Program-made: the position numbers and the translations under genes
Assembly (NCBI RefSeq): GCF_040274945.1
Contig: NZ_JBEMAR010000001.1
Location: 434,001 to 498,000, forward strand
Length of the DNA: 64,000 bases
Direction of reading: 5' to 3'
Origin: Carnobacterium_B sp040274945
GTDB taxonomy: Bacteria; Bacillota; Bacilli; Lactobacillales; Carnobacteriaceae
Part shown: positions 9,044 through 17,849 of the stretch, one piece after another
Numbering within the stretch: position 1 is the first letter of the stretch
Layout of the letters: each line of letters opens with the position of its first letter
Notes under the pieces: model-generated
The model's input: only the letters and a program-made list of their open reading frames with translations
What the model was told of the DNA's origin: nothing
Database searches by the model: none

Positions 9044-9077
9044 AAAACAGAAAAATCCTAATCGATTTTTCTGTTTT
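9044..9077 (-). terminator. Terminator after the yqeG-yqeM operon
   Basis: A 14-bp perfect stem (9044-9057 with 9064-9077, AAAACAGAAAAATC and complement) with a 6-base loop. On the minus strand it is followed by a T-tract. It lies between yqeM and recQ, so it ends the yqe operon. Confidence 0.8.
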
Positions 9078-9106
9078 CCATTAAAAAGGTTTCATTCATA
9101 AGCTAT

Positions 9107-9841
9107 TTATTTCGTACAAACAAAAAACCAACGTGGACTTTCTTCGGTTACTTCAGTATCCCCGAAATCAGCACTTACTTCAATTGAAGAAAAACCAGCT
9201 TTTGAAAGCATATTTTTGTACTGTTCGATTGAATAGGTTCGTTCTTTATGTGTTTCATCGTAGCGTTCATATAGATCTAATTCTTCATCATAAACAAAGA
9301 ATGTTAGGTCATGTTCGACAGAATGAGGTTCTTCACCCGCATAACTTTTCCATAAAAAACTAATTTCTTCAGATTGGTCGTTAAACATATATCCTGGAAA
9401 TACGGTATCCGTTTGATAGGTCGAATGAACATCAAACAAAAACGTTCCTGATTCTGTTAACACATTATAGACTTGTTGGAAAACTTTTGACACTGCTTCT
9501 TCATTTGGCATATAGCATAATGAGTCTGAAAAACAAGTAACAGCTTCATACTGACCAATGTCAGATAGTTCCATCATGTCTGCTTGAATTAAGGGTAGAT
9601 CTACTTTTTCTGCCATTGCTCGTTCATTTGCTAAACTCAGCATATTGTCAGATAAATCTAGTCCCGTTACAGTGTAGCCTCTTTTAGAGAGTGCTACAGC
9701 TAACGCACCCGTTCCACAAGCAAGTTCCAACACATTTGTCTTTTTATTTTGAAGGTGCTTATCAACAAATTGCCCCCAACGATCATAAAGGGATTCATCC
9801 ATAATCGCATCATACACTTGTGCAAATGTTTGATAACTCAT
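9107..9841 (-). CDS. Class I SAM-dependent methyltransferase (YqeM-like)
   Basis: A 244-residue methyltransferase with motif I VLELACGTGALAVAL (about 38-52) and the acidic ribose-binding end of strand 2 (GLDLSDNML, about 60-68). It follows rsfS by five bases, the same order as yqeL-yqeM in Bacillus. The substrate is unknown. The aromatic-rich C-terminal half (YERYDETHKERTYS) suggests a small molecule or nucleic acid target but does not identify it. There is no strong ribosome site, so it probably depends on coupling with rsfS. Confidence 0.85.
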   Translation of the reverse strand: MSYQTFAQVYDAIMDESLYDRWGQFVDKHLQNKKTNVLELACGTGALAVALSKRGYTVTGLDLSDNMLSLANERAMAEKVDLPLIQADMMELSDIGQYEAVTCFSDSLCYMPNEEAVSKVFQQVYNVLTESGTFLFDVHSTYQTDTVFPGYMFNDQSEEISFLWKSYAGEEPHSVEHDLTFFVYDEELDLYERYDETHKERTYSIEQYKNMLSKAGFSSIEVSADFGDTEVTEESPRWFFVCTK

Positions 9842-9846
9842 TGAAA

Positions 9847-10203
9847 TTAGACCATCTTAGTGATGTCTACCAACGGAGCATCACTCCATAATTTTTCAAG
9901 ATTATAAAATGAACGTTCTGAGTAATGGAAAACATGGACAACTACATCTCCAAGGTCAATTAGCAACCATTTAGATGAATCACGTCCTTCAACTCTTCTT
10001 ACATCAATTCCAGCTTCTTCAGCTTTATCAATGATTTCTTCAGAGATAGCTTTAACTTGTTTTTCACTATTACCATGCATAACAATAAAATAATCTGCTA
10101 AAATAGAAATTTTGCTAACATCCATTGCAATGATGTCCTCTGCTCTTTTATCATCTGCTGCTTTTACGACCAATTCTACTAATTCTATGCTTTCAGTTAC
10201 CAT
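9847..10203 (-). CDS. rsfS: Ribosome silencing factor RsfS
   Basis: A 118-residue protein that binds uL14 on the 50S subunit and blocks joining of the 30S subunit, slowing translation in starvation and aiding assembly. Visible family motifs include DVSKISILADYFIVMHGNSEKQ and the C-terminal VVHVFHYSERSFYNLEKLW. It lies between yqeK and yqeM with an AGGAGG ribosome site, as in the conserved Firmicutes cluster. Confidence 0.95.
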   Translation of the reverse strand: MVTESIELVELVVKAADDKRAEDIIAMDVSKISILADYFIVMHGNSEKQVKAISEEIIDKAEEAGIDVRRVEGRDSSKWLLIDLGDVVVHVFHYSERSFYNLEKLWSDAPLVDITKMV

Positions 10204-10213
10204 GTTGTTCCTC

Positions 10214-10822
10214 CTAAGGATTTGCTACCCATTTATTATAAGTAGCAATTGTTTTTGGATAAATTTTTCTGTTTTTTTCAATCAAATGTTGCAAGGTTTG
10301 TTTTGTTTCAAATTGAACTGCTGCTTGTAGATTTTCTGCTGCAATTTTCCGAGCATTTTCTACACTAGGGAAATTTCTACCGGGTTCGATATAATCAGCA
10401 ACGTAAATAACTTGTTCTAAAATAGTCATTTCTGCTGCACCTATTGTGTGATGTTTAATAGCATTTAGAATATCTGGATCAGTTATTCCTAATTCATGTT
10501 CAACTAAAAATGCACCTAATGGTCCATGCCAAATATTGCTTCCGTATTCCAGCAGTTCTAATTCAAACTGTTCGCGATAAATTAATTCCTGCATCTCTTT
10601 ATCACTACGTTCTTTTGCGTAATCATGCGTTAACGCCGCAATACTAGCTGCTTCAGTTGAAGCACCATATTTTTCTGCTAATTGAACTGCTGCTTGCTCT
10701 ACACCTAAAACATGCTGAAACCTTTTTTGGCTCATTTGACTTTGAACAGCTTGAATCAATTCATTTCTTGTAAGAGTTGTGTATTTGTTCGAATACCTTA
10801 ATTGATTCAGTTTATCTTCCAT
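10214..10822 (-). CDS. yqeK: HD-domain bis(5'-nucleosyl)-tetraphosphatase (YqeK family)
   Basis: An HD hydrolase of 202 residues. YqeK proteins cleave diadenosine tetraphosphate symmetrically to two ADP. HD ligands are visible: an early histidine in RFQHVLGVEQAAVQLA (about 36-51), the HD pair in ALTHDYAKE, then HGPLGAFLV and IKHHTIG, plus YVADYIEPGR near residue 140, a family hallmark. It overlaps nadD by 11 bases and precedes rsfS by 10, so all are one operon. The N-terminus before the HD domain is about 30 residues. Confidence 0.92.
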   Translation of the reverse strand: MEDKLNQLRYSNKYTTLTRNELIQAVQSQMSQKRFQHVLGVEQAAVQLAEKYGASTEAASIAALTHDYAKERSDKEMQELIYREQFELELLEYGSNIWHGPLGAFLVEHELGITDPDILNAIKHHTIGAAEMTILEQVIYVADYIEPGRNFPSVENARKIAAENLQAAVQFETKQTLQHLIEKNRKIYPKTIATYNKWVANP

Positions 10823-11456
10823 TTTGATACAACCCTTCGCGCCAAATATACTCTAGCGTTTTTCTAGGGATCAAATAATTTACTGGACAGTTCATTTCTA
10901 AACTTTTACGCAAGGAAGTAGAACTGATATCCATTGAAGGTACATCTACCCAAATAATTGGATAAGGGCTAAGAAGATTGTATCCTGGGCGGTTAACTCC
11001 CACAAACTCTACAAGCTGAGCCAATTCTTCTATTTTATACCATTTTGGTAAGTACTCCACCATATCTCCACCAATAATAAAATAATAATCTGTATCCGGA
11101 TGTTCTTCCTTCAATTTCACTATTGTATCATAGGTATAACTTTTTCCACCACGTTCAATTTCTGCTTTTTCAACATCAAATCTTTGATTGCCTTCAATGG
11201 CTAGTTCAACCATATGAAGTCTATGATTAGCTTCAATTGCTTTTTTTTCATCTTGATGTGGCGGATTGGCACTTGGCATGAAATAGATTTTTTCTAACCC
11301 CAATTGATGGCAAACTTGATCCGCAATAATCAAGTGTCCGATATGAGGAGGGTTGAACGTCCCTCCAAGAATACCAACTCTTTTTTTTGGTTGGATGTCA
11401 AATTCAACTTCTGTTGCTAATTGAGTTCTACTATTAGAAAAAGATTGCCTTTTCAA
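10812..11456 (-). CDS. nadD: Nicotinate-nucleotide adenylyltransferase
   Basis: Adenylates nicotinate mononucleotide to deamido-NAD, the penultimate step of NAD synthesis. The nucleotidyltransferase motif GGTFNPPHIGHL (about 31-42) and the C-terminal ISSTSLRKSL motif are intact. I chose the TTG at 11454-11456 because GAAAGGTG lies 6 bases before it; a TTG seven codons upstream (11477) lacks a ribosome site. Either way the protein has about 25 residues before the catalytic domain, an extension I also expect in other Lactobacillales. It overlaps yqeK by 11 bases. Confidence 0.94.
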   Translation of the reverse strand: MKRQSFSNSRTQLATEVEFDIQPKKRVGILGGTFNPPHIGHLIIADQVCHQLGLEKIYFMPSANPPHQDEKKAIEANHRLHMVELAIEGNQRFDVEKAEIERGGKSYTYDTIVKLKEEHPDTDYYFIIGGDMVEYLPKWYKIEELAQLVEFVGVNRPGYNLLSPYPIIWVDVPSMDISSTSLRKSLEMNCPVNYLIPRKTLEYIWREGLYQNGR

Positions 11457-11500
11457 GCTAATCACCTTTCTTCCCAAAAATATACTAACTAAACGGTTTG

Positions 11501-11815
11501 TTATTTTGCTCGTGGAATTTCATTCGAAATACGTTGATATTTTTCTTGATTAGATTTCTTAAATAACACAATAACACGACCAATGACTTGTACTGCATCA
11601 CAGCCGATTTCTTGTTCAAGAACAGCTGCTACATCTTCAGCTATTTCATCTGTATTTTGTAATAATCCTACTTTGATTAATTCTCTTTTTTCTAAAGCTT
11701 CATTAATTTGTACGATAACTTCTTTATTCAATCCATTTTTCCCAATTTGAAAAATAGGATTTAAATGATGTGCTTTGCTTCTTAAAAAACGTTTTTGTTT
11801 ACCTGTTAACTTCAT
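11501..11815 (-). CDS. yhbY: Ribosome assembly RNA-binding protein YhbY (CRM domain)
   Basis: A 104-residue CRM-domain protein that associates with pre-50S particles. The start MKLTGKQKRFLRSKAHHL and the motif IFQIGKNGLNKEVIVQINEAL (about 21-41) containing the conserved GxxG are diagnostic. It lies between yqeH and nadD like yqeI in Bacillus; the aroE gene often found here is absent. Ribosome site GGAGTG. Confidence 0.95.
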   Translation of the reverse strand: MKLTGKQKRFLRSKAHHLNPIFQIGKNGLNKEVIVQINEALEKRELIKVGLLQNTDEIAEDVAAVLEQEIGCDAVQVIGRVIVLFKKSNQEKYQRISNEIPRAK

Positions 11816-11869
11816 TTTTATTCACTCCATTAAGACCATAGTGATCTCTTCTACTTTATTTCTAGTCTG

Positions 11870-13003
11870 TTATATTAAAGATTTCCGAATAAGGACATCT
11901 ATACCTTTTGGTGCCCATCCAGCTACGACACATCCAGGCTCATTAACTGTTACCCAACCAAGGCCCGCAAAGACTATGTCAGCTTTTTCTTTAACGGAAA
12001 ATTCAAATCGAACCAATTCTGGGAACCCATCAACCTCATCTTCACGAGGCGGTTGCAATAGTTTACCTACTTGTTTTTGATACAATTCATCCGCTTTTTC
12101 TAATTTAGTACGGTGTATATGCAAATCATTAGACACAAAGCAAGTAAATGAATGTCTTGCTCCTTTTAAGTAATCAAAACGAGCGACTCCACCAAAAAAT
12201 AAAGTTTGTCCTTCATTTAATTGATAAACGATCGGTTTGATCTCTTTTTTAGGTGCAATCAACTTCAAATCTTTGTCTCCTAAAACATGAGCCATTTGAT
12301 GACGATGAATAATTCCTGGTGTATCAATTAAATTTTTACCATCATCTAACGGAATTTCTATCCGATCAAGTGTTGTTCCAGGAAATTGAGAAGTCGTAAT
12401 CAAATCTTGTACACCAGCAGTTGATTTAATGATTTGGTTGATCAATGTCGATTTCCCAACATTGGTAACCCCAACTACAAATACATCGCGTCCTTTACGA
12501 TGTTTCTCAATAGCATCAAGCAAGATTTCCATCTCAGCAGGTTTCATGGCGCTAGTTAGTAAAACATCTTCTGGACGTAACCCTTCTTCATGAGCCCGTT
12601 CACGTAACCATTGCGTCATTTTGCCACGCTTCAATGATTTAGGAAGTAAGTCTACTTTATTCCCCACTAACAATACTGGATTTTTCCCAACAAAACGGTG
12701 TAGTCCAGGTATCAAACTGCCATTGAAGTCAAAAATATCAATTACGTTCACGATTAATGCATCTTCCGAACCCAGTTCATTTAATAATTTCAGAAAATCA
12801 TCATCAGTCAGTTGAACATCTTGAATTTCATTATAATGGCGCAATCTGAAACAACGTTGACAGTAGACCTCACCTTTTTCTAACCCTTTTTCCAGGGCTG
12901 AAGCTGGTGTATATCCTAAAGCCTCTTTGTTCGTTGTTTGAATAATAGCTCCGCACCCGATACAACGAATTTCTTCCTCATTATTTAATTCTTTTGTCGT
13001 CAT
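11870..13003 (-). CDS. yqeH: Circularly permuted ribosome biogenesis GTPase YqeH
   Basis: A GTPase required for 30S subunit maturation. The 377-residue protein starts with a treble-clef zinc site (CIGCGAIIQT at about 14-23 and CQRCFRLRHYN at about 48-58). The GTP motifs follow in permuted order: NKVDL (G4) comes before GVTNVGKSTLI (G1), then FPGTTLDRI and DTPGI (G3). A C-terminal domain closes it. It overlaps yqeG by 23 bases, with GGAGGAAG as ribosome site inside the yqeG end. Confidence 0.97.
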   Translation of the reverse strand: MTTKELNNEEEIRCIGCGAIIQTTNKEALGYTPASALEKGLEKGEVYCQRCFRLRHYNEIQDVQLTDDDFLKLLNELGSEDALIVNVIDIFDFNGSLIPGLHRFVGKNPVLLVGNKVDLLPKSLKRGKMTQWLRERAHEEGLRPEDVLLTSAMKPAEMEILLDAIEKHRKGRDVFVVGVTNVGKSTLINQIIKSTAGVQDLITTSQFPGTTLDRIEIPLDDGKNLIDTPGIIHRHQMAHVLGDKDLKLIAPKKEIKPIVYQLNEGQTLFFGGVARFDYLKGARHSFTCFVSNDLHIHRTKLEKADELYQKQVGKLLQPPREDEVDGFPELVRFEFSVKEKADIVFAGLGWVTVNEPGCVVAGWAPKGIDVLIRKSLI

Positions 13004-13526
13004 TTATTGACTTCCTCCATCTCATAGTTGGATCTTTTTTGATCATATAATTCATAATGTGCAGCTCCATAAAACGGTTAAATCGAGTATTCCAAGCGTC
13101 TGTGTTTAGTATCGGTTTTACTAATACATTACGAATCCCAGCAAGGTTCGCTCCCCAAATATCCGTCATAATCTGATCGCCAACCATAATGATCTCATCA
13201 GTAGATAGATTTAATTTTTTACTCGCTCTTTTAAACCCAATCGTCGTTGGTTTTAAAGCTCTTGAAACATAGTCTAGTTGCAATACATTTGCAACTCGCT
13301 CAACACGTGTTGCTTTGTTATTAGAAAGAATTACTACAGGAATACCGGCTTCTTCCATAAGGCTGATCCATTCAATTAATTCTTCGGTCCCATCTGGATT
13401 ATTCCATGCAATCAAAGTATTGTCCAAGTCTGCTAAGACAGCTTTAATATTTTGTTCTTTCAATTGTTCTGGTGTTATATGGTAAATCGCTTCTACCATA
13501 TAAGTCGGTTTAAATATCTTTAACAT
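12981..13526 (-). CDS. yqeG: YqeG family HAD-type phosphatase
   Basis: HAD superfamily phosphatase, first gene of the ribosome-assembly operon. The catalytic DLDNTL (nucleophile and general acid Asp) lies near residue 31, followed by VVILSNNKATRV (motif II) and GDQIMTDIWGAN (motif IV). I chose the ATG at 13524-13526, giving MLKIFKPTYMVE, which resembles Bacillus YqeG and has AGGGTG 7 bases upstream. An ATG six codons earlier (13544) has no ribosome site. Some relatives act on lipid phosphates (phosphatidylglycerolphosphate), so the substrate is uncertain. Confidence 0.92.
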   Translation of the reverse strand: MLKIFKPTYMVEAIYHITPEQLKEQNIKAVLADLDNTLIAWNNPDGTEELIEWISLMEEAGIPVVILSNNKATRVERVANVLQLDYVSRALKPTTIGFKRASKKLNLSTDEIIMVGDQIMTDIWGANLAGIRNVLVKPILNTDAWNTRFNRFMELHIMNYMIKKDPTMRWRKSINDDKRIK

Positions 13527-13549
13527 TTTTTTCACCCTACTCATTAAAA

Positions 13550-13575
13550 TAGGAGTACCTCTTACAGTACTCCTA
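13550..13575 (-). promoter_or_regulatory. Hairpin in the yqeG leader
   Basis: A 9-bp perfect inverted repeat (TAGGAGTAC, 8-base loop, GTACTCCTA) lies between the mapped promoter elements and the yqeG start. On the minus strand only four T residues follow (CTATTTTAAT), so it is a weak terminator at best. It could be an attenuator, a stabilising 5' hairpin, or the terminator of the upstream aspartate kinase gene. Confidence 0.5.
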
Positions 13576-13593
13576 AAGTTTACTATTTACTTA

Positions 13594-13621
13594 ATTATAC
13601 GCCAAATTATTAAAAAAACAA
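13594..13621 (-). promoter_or_regulatory. Promoter of the yqeG-yqeM operon
   Basis: On the minus strand TTGTTT (13616-13621), 16-bp spacer, TATAAT (13594-13599). It is the only good sigma-A match upstream of yqeG and would start RNA near 13587, leaving a leader of about 60 bases that contains the hairpin at 13550-13575. Confidence 0.65.
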
Positions 13622-13702
13622 TCATTAGCGGTCTTTTTTAGGCTAATTCTCATGTGGCAGATTTATTTTAACCTTATAAAGAATAGCTAAAAATTTTTTC
13701 AT

Positions 13703-14902
13703 TTAATTTATTTGCAAAAACACTTCATGAAGTTCATTCAATGCTAGTTTCAAGTTTTTTTCTTCAATAAGAATCCAAATAGTTGTATAACTATCGGCAG
13801 ATTGATAGATGGGTATGTTCAATTTTGCCATTGCTGTTACAATTTTAGCAGTCACACCTGGGACTCCCGTTATTCCCGCGCCTACAATTGCTACTTTCGC
13901 ACAATTTTCGTGAGTCGTATAACTAACGCTTTGTTCACCCAATAATTGTTTGGCTCTTTCACTAACCTGTTGTGGCAAAGTGAAAACGATTTTCCCAGGG
14001 AATATATTGATGAAATCCAAACTAAATCCGGATTGAGCTAAGAGATTGAACAATGACTCCTGCAGCTTTTCGTTTGTTTCAATCGTAAATTGTACTAAAT
14101 GAGGTACATGAGCAATTCCTGTCACTAGTCGTTGTGGGATATTTCGATCTTTCGAATGTGTGATTAATGTTCCCACATCTGTTACAGTTTCATAGGTTGA
14201 ACGAATCCGAACCGGTATCCCTGCTTGTTGTGCGATTTCGACCGCTCTCGGATCAATGACTTTTGCTCCTTCATGAGCCATATTACTGACTTCGTTATAA
14301 CTTACGACTTGTAAAAATTGAGCGTTTTCTACTAACCTAGGATCTGCTGTCATCATTCCAGAAACATCCGTAAAAATATCAATACTTTCTGCTTTAAATG
14401 CAGCACCTAACAAGGCAGCAGTCGTATCACTACCGCCGCGACCAATTGTTGTCACATGTCCATTATCGCTTACTCCTTGAAAACCAGCTACTACAGCTAC
14501 ATCTTTTGTTTTAAATTGCTCATTTATTGTTGCGGTATCGACCCTTATCACCTCTGCCTGCCCGTAATCTTCATTGGTTCGAATACCAGCACTTTGTCCC
14601 GTTAAACCGACTGCATTGATGCCATTTCTTTTTAATTGATTTGTAAAAACAGCTGTTGAGATCGTCTCTCCAACGGACAACAGCATGTCTCGCTCCCTTA
14701 GGTCTAAATAGCTTCTTTCTCCATCAATCAAATTCAATAACGAATCTGTTGCATATGGATCGCCCATTCTTCCAATAGCGGATACAACAACAATAACTTT
14801 ATAACCTAATGAGATAGCATGCTCAATGTGTTTTTCAGCTGCTAATCGACTTTCTTCATTTTTTACTGATGTACCGCCAAATTTTTGAATTAAAATTTTC
14901 AT
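13703..14902 (-). CDS. Aspartate kinase (DapG-like)
   Basis: Phosphorylates aspartate, the first step toward lysine, diaminopimelate, threonine and methionine. The 399-residue protein has the KFGGTSV motif at about 7-13, a TTIGRGGSDTTAALLGA block near 155, DIFTDVSGMMTADPR, and two C-terminal ACT domains (about 265-399) for feedback control. The N-terminal half reads closely like Bacillus DapG (KVVVVSA.GR.GDPYATDSLL), the diaminopimelate-sensitive isozyme, so I infer that type. It is a single-gene unit with its own promoter; no lysine riboswitch is visible in the short leader. hom-thrC-thrB lie a short distance upstream. Confidence 0.94.
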   Translation of the reverse strand: MKILIQKFGGTSVKNEESRLAAEKHIEHAISLGYKVIVVVSAIGRMGDPYATDSLLNLIDGERSYLDLRERDMLLSVGETISTAVFTNQLKRNGINAVGLTGQSAGIRTNEDYGQAEVIRVDTATINEQFKTKDVAVVAGFQGVSDNGHVTTIGRGGSDTTAALLGAAFKAESIDIFTDVSGMMTADPRLVENAQFLQVVSYNEVSNMAHEGAKVIDPRAVEIAQQAGIPVRIRSTYETVTDVGTLITHSKDRNIPQRLVTGIAHVPHLVQFTIETNEKLQESLFNLLAQSGFSLDFINIFPGKIVFTLPQQVSERAKQLLGEQSVSYTTHENCAKVAIVGAGITGVPGVTAKIVTAMAKLNIPIYQSADSYTTIWILIEEKNLKLALNELHEVFLQIN

Positions 14903-15001
14903 TGTTTTACCATCCTTTAAATCTGTTTATCTGTAAAAACTATCTGATTCTTGCGTTCGTAATTTAAATTAAAAAAATTTTCGATTTAGTATTTCTGCTT
15001 T

Positions 15002-15030
15002 ATTATAGCGAAGACATTCTTTAGTTTCAA
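15002..15030 (-). promoter_or_regulatory. Promoter of the aspartate kinase gene
   Basis: Minus strand TTGAAA (15025-15030), 17-bp spacer, TATAAT (15002-15007). It lies about 100 bases upstream of the start codon. The leader of roughly 90 bases has no recognisable riboswitch. Confidence 0.75.
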
Positions 15031-15153
15031 TTATCTTAAGGATTTCGTAGAACAATTTAGTTTTTTTTTGCTATACTAATAATGGTTACACAATGAAATA
15101 AGCAATTAAAGAGTCAACAAATTATTACATTCACTTAAAAGGGGTTTATACTA

Positions 15154-15795
15154 ATGTATTTAAAAGAAGTTTGTCTAGAAAATTATAGTTTTATTCCTAA
15201 AGCCATTGCTCAAGGAGCAACCAGAATTGAATTATGTGATTACTTAATCAGCGGGGGAACAACTGTCAGCAAAGGCGTTATGCATGAAGCAGCCGCTTAT
15301 TGTGCTGAAAAAATGATTCCATTGATGGCTATGATCCGTCCTCGTTCAGGTGATTTTATTTATAATGATAGCGAACTGAAAATTATGGGTTATGACATTA
15401 TTGAAGCCCGTAATTTAGGATTAGACGGCATTGTATTAGGTTGTCTGACCAAAGATCATCGGATTGATGAAGATGCCATGGAACAATTACTAGAAGAAGC
15501 CTACGGACTACAAGTAACGTTTCATATGGCTTTCGATGCTATACCCGTTGAAAAACAATTTGAAGCTATTGACTGGTTAGCTGAACATGGCGTCCAAAGA
15601 ATTTTAACTCATGGTGGTGATTTAAGTTTGCCAATAGAAGAAACACTTCCTCACCTTAAAGAATTAGTTGATTACGCGAAGGATCGCATTCTTATTCTTC
15701 CTGGTGGAGGCATTACTAGTGAAAATGCAGATTCTATCCAACAATACCTAGGCGTTACAGAATTACATGGTTCAAAAATAGTCGGCGAACTTTAA
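15154..15795 (+). CDS. cutC: CutC family protein
   Basis: A 213-residue TIM-barrel protein of the CutC family, historically linked to copper tolerance, although the direct biochemical role is doubtful. Diagnostic blocks are LENYSFIPKAIAQGATRIELC (8-28), GGTTVS, MIRPRSGDFIYND (about 61-73), TFHMAFDA and ILPGGGIT. AAAAGGGG lies 11 bases before the ATG. An extended -10 (TGCTATACT at 15070-15078) is a possible promoter but has a poor -35. It is a single-gene unit convergent with thrB. Confidence 0.9.
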   Translation: MYLKEVCLENYSFIPKAIAQGATRIELCDYLISGGTTVSKGVMHEAAAYCAEKMIPLMAMIRPRSGDFIYNDSELKIMGYDIIEARNLGLDGIVLGCLTKDHRIDEDAMEQLLEEAYGLQVTFHMAFDAIPVEKQFEAIDWLAEHGVQRILTHGGDLSLPIEETLPHLKELVDYAKDRILILPGGGITSENADSIQQYLGVTELHGSKIVGEL

Positions 15796-15890
15796 ATTCA
15801 CATCTTCAACTCATTTTTTCTTTATTCACGTCCATCTGCAGTAATTGATTTTGCTTATGCAGAGACAGGTTCTACCTGAAAATTGCAAAT

Positions 15891-15925
15891 AAAAAAAGTC
15901 AGAACACAAAGTTCTGACTTTTTTT
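15891..15925. terminator. Bidirectional terminator between cutC and thrB
   Basis: A 15-bp perfect stem (AAAAAAAGTCAGAAC, loop ACAAA, GTTCTGACTTTTTTT), with A- and T-runs on both sides. It serves cutC on the plus strand and hom-thrC-thrB on the minus strand. Confidence 0.9.
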
Positions 15926-15927
15926 AT

Positions 15928-16794
15928 TTATTTTTTCACTTGGATACCTTCTCGTTCAACACTAAATTGTCGTACATCTGCATCTGTAAAGGTCTCTGTT
16001 AATCGTTGTTCTAGCTCTTTTAATTTCGAATAAGGCACTAAAATCAATACCGTTGATCCTGCTCCGCTTAAAAATGTAGCGTAAGCTCCATTTCTTTTAG
16101 CTAGACTCCGAATTTGAGATAGATGAGGCACTAAATCTTTACGGTAATTTTCATGCCATAAATCATTTCCCATCATTTCTCCCGCTAAATTCAAATCATT
16201 CGCTAAGACTGCTGCAATCATTACATTGCTGATAGAGCTAGCTTGTACGGCTTGCGCATAATCCAACGTTTTCGGCAACACATCCCGACTTTCTTTTGTC
16301 AATAATTCATCGATTGGAATAACCGCTAGGATACCTACATCCGGGAAAGTATGTTTCACTGCATAAACAGAGTCTTGAATTTTGCTAGCTACTACAAAAT
16401 CGCCAAGGATAGCGGGTACTGCATTATCTGGATGGCCTTCTAAGTTAGAAGCCAAGGTTACTTTTTCTTTATCACTCAAGGTTAACCCAGCTAGTTGATT
16501 AGCCATTTCAATACCTGCAATAATTGCTGCTGAACTGCTTCCTAATCCGCGTGTTGCTGGAATCTCACTTTCCATCCATAACTCTCTAGGCGTGAGCTTT
16601 GGAACTAGCGATAAAGCAGTTTGGATAATGAGATTTGTTTCATCGTTTGGTATACTCGCTCCAAGTTGGTGGTGAATAATCCAACTGTCCGTTTCGGTCC
16701 CTATCTCCAATGTTAAATAGAGGTTTAAAGCTAACCCACAAGAATCAAAACCGGGACCCAAGTTTGATGTTGTTCCTGGTACGATTATTTTCAT
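15928..16794 (-). CDS. thrB: Homoserine kinase
   Basis: GHMP-family kinase that converts homoserine to O-phosphohomoserine for threonine synthase. The 288-residue protein opens with VPGTTSNLGPGFDSCGLAL (5-23) and has the ATP-binding PATRGLGSSSAAIIAG loop (about 85-100) and the C-terminal FLSGAGSTVLILV motif. Its ATG overlaps the end of thrC by four bases, so the two are translationally coupled. It is the last gene of hom-thrC-thrB. Confidence 0.96.
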   Translation of the reverse strand: MKIIVPGTTSNLGPGFDSCGLALNLYLTLEIGTETDSWIIHHQLGASIPNDETNLIIQTALSLVPKLTPRELWMESEIPATRGLGSSSAAIIAGIEMANQLAGLTLSDKEKVTLASNLEGHPDNAVPAILGDFVVASKIQDSVYAVKHTFPDVGILAVIPIDELLTKESRDVLPKTLDYAQAVQASSISNVMIAAVLANDLNLAGEMMGNDLWHENYRKDLVPHLSQIRSLAKRNGAYATFLSGAGSTVLILVPYSKLKELEQRLTETFTDADVRQFSVEREGIQVKK

Positions 16795-17849
16795 AATTTT
16801 TCAACACCTGCTTGCAAATGTTTTTTCATATCTTCTAAGTCGTCCATCTTTGAAATAGGAATTGTCGTCACTTCAAGTGCAGTATCTGGATCTTTCAGTC
16901 CGTTTCCAGTAAACACACAGACAACTGTTTCGCCTTTAGTTATCGCTCCACTTTTGACATCCTTGATCACTCCTGCTAATGAAGCTGCAGATCCTGGTTC
17001 AATAAATACACCATCCATTGCAGCAACTTTACGGTAAGCATTGATAATCTCATCATCAGTTACAAAATCAATTTTCCCTTTAGACTCATCTCGTGCGTTC
17101 TCCGCTAATTCCCAACTAGCTGGATTTCCGATCCTAATAGCCGTTGCAATTGTTTCAGGTTTTTCAATCACTTTTCCTTGCACAATAGCAGCCGCACCTT
17201 CTGCTTCATATCCATGCATTCTTGGCAATCCCGTTTGATTTAATTTATCCCATTCTTTAAACCCTTTCCAGTAGGCAGTAATATTTCCTGCATTACCGAC
17301 AGGGATAGCTAACACATCCGGTGCCTTTCCAAGATCTTCACATACTTCAAAAGCTGCTGTTTTTTGTCCTTCAATACGATAAGGATTAACCGAATTAACT
17401 AATGTAACAGCTTCTGTTTCAGCCAATTTCCGAACAGATTTCAAAGCTTGGTCAAAATTGCCTTGGATCGAGATAATATCTGCTCCATACATGACTGCTT
17501 GAGCCAATTTACCTAAAGCAATTTTTCCATCCGGAATGACGATGTACGCTTTTAAACCAGCTCGTGTAGCGTATGCTGCAGCTGCAGCGCTGGTATTCCC
17601 AGTGGATGCACAAATGATTGCTTTCGCTCCTTCTTCTTTTGCTTTTGCTACGGCCATAACCATTCCACGATCTTTAAATGAACCAGTAGGATTCAACCCT
17701 TCGTATTTTCCATACAACTCAATCCCTAGTTCTTTAGAGAGATTCGTTAGTGGAATGAGAGGTGTATTTCCTTCATAGAGAGAAATCATGGGCGTTTTAT
17801 CTGTGATAGGCAGTAGTTCTTTATATTTTTCAAGTAAACCTCGATACAT
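16791..17849 (-). CDS. thrC: Threonine synthase
   Basis: PLP-dependent lyase converting O-phosphohomoserine to threonine and phosphate. At 352 residues it is the short, Bacillus-type form. The PLP lysine lies in NPTGSFKDRGM (about 54-64), and the phosphate-binding loop is PVGNAGNITAYW. The ATG overlaps the hom stop (TAATG) and its end overlaps thrB, giving a tightly coupled operon. Confidence 0.96.
   Translation of the reverse strand: MYRGLLEKYKELLPITDKTPMISLYEGNTPLIPLTNLSKELGIELYGKYEGLNPTGSFKDRGMVMAVAKAKEEGAKAIICASTGNTSAAAAAYATRAGLKAYIVIPDGKIALGKLAQAVMYGADIISIQGNFDQALKSVRKLAETEAVTLVNSVNPYRIEGQKTAAFEVCEDLGKAPDVLAIPVGNAGNITAYWKGFKEWDKLNQTGLPRMHGYEAEGAAAIVQGKVIEKPETIATAIRIGNPASWELAENARDESKGKIDFVTDDEIINAYRKVAAMDGVFIEPGSAASLAGVIKDVKSGAITKGETVVCVFTGNGLKDPDTALEVTTIPISKMDDLEDMKKHLQAGVEKL

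Noticed and set aside
14903..15030. Lysine riboswitch before the aspartate kinase gene
   Set aside because: The leader after the mapped promoter is only about 90 bases and lacks a strong terminator hairpin; an L-box is much longer.
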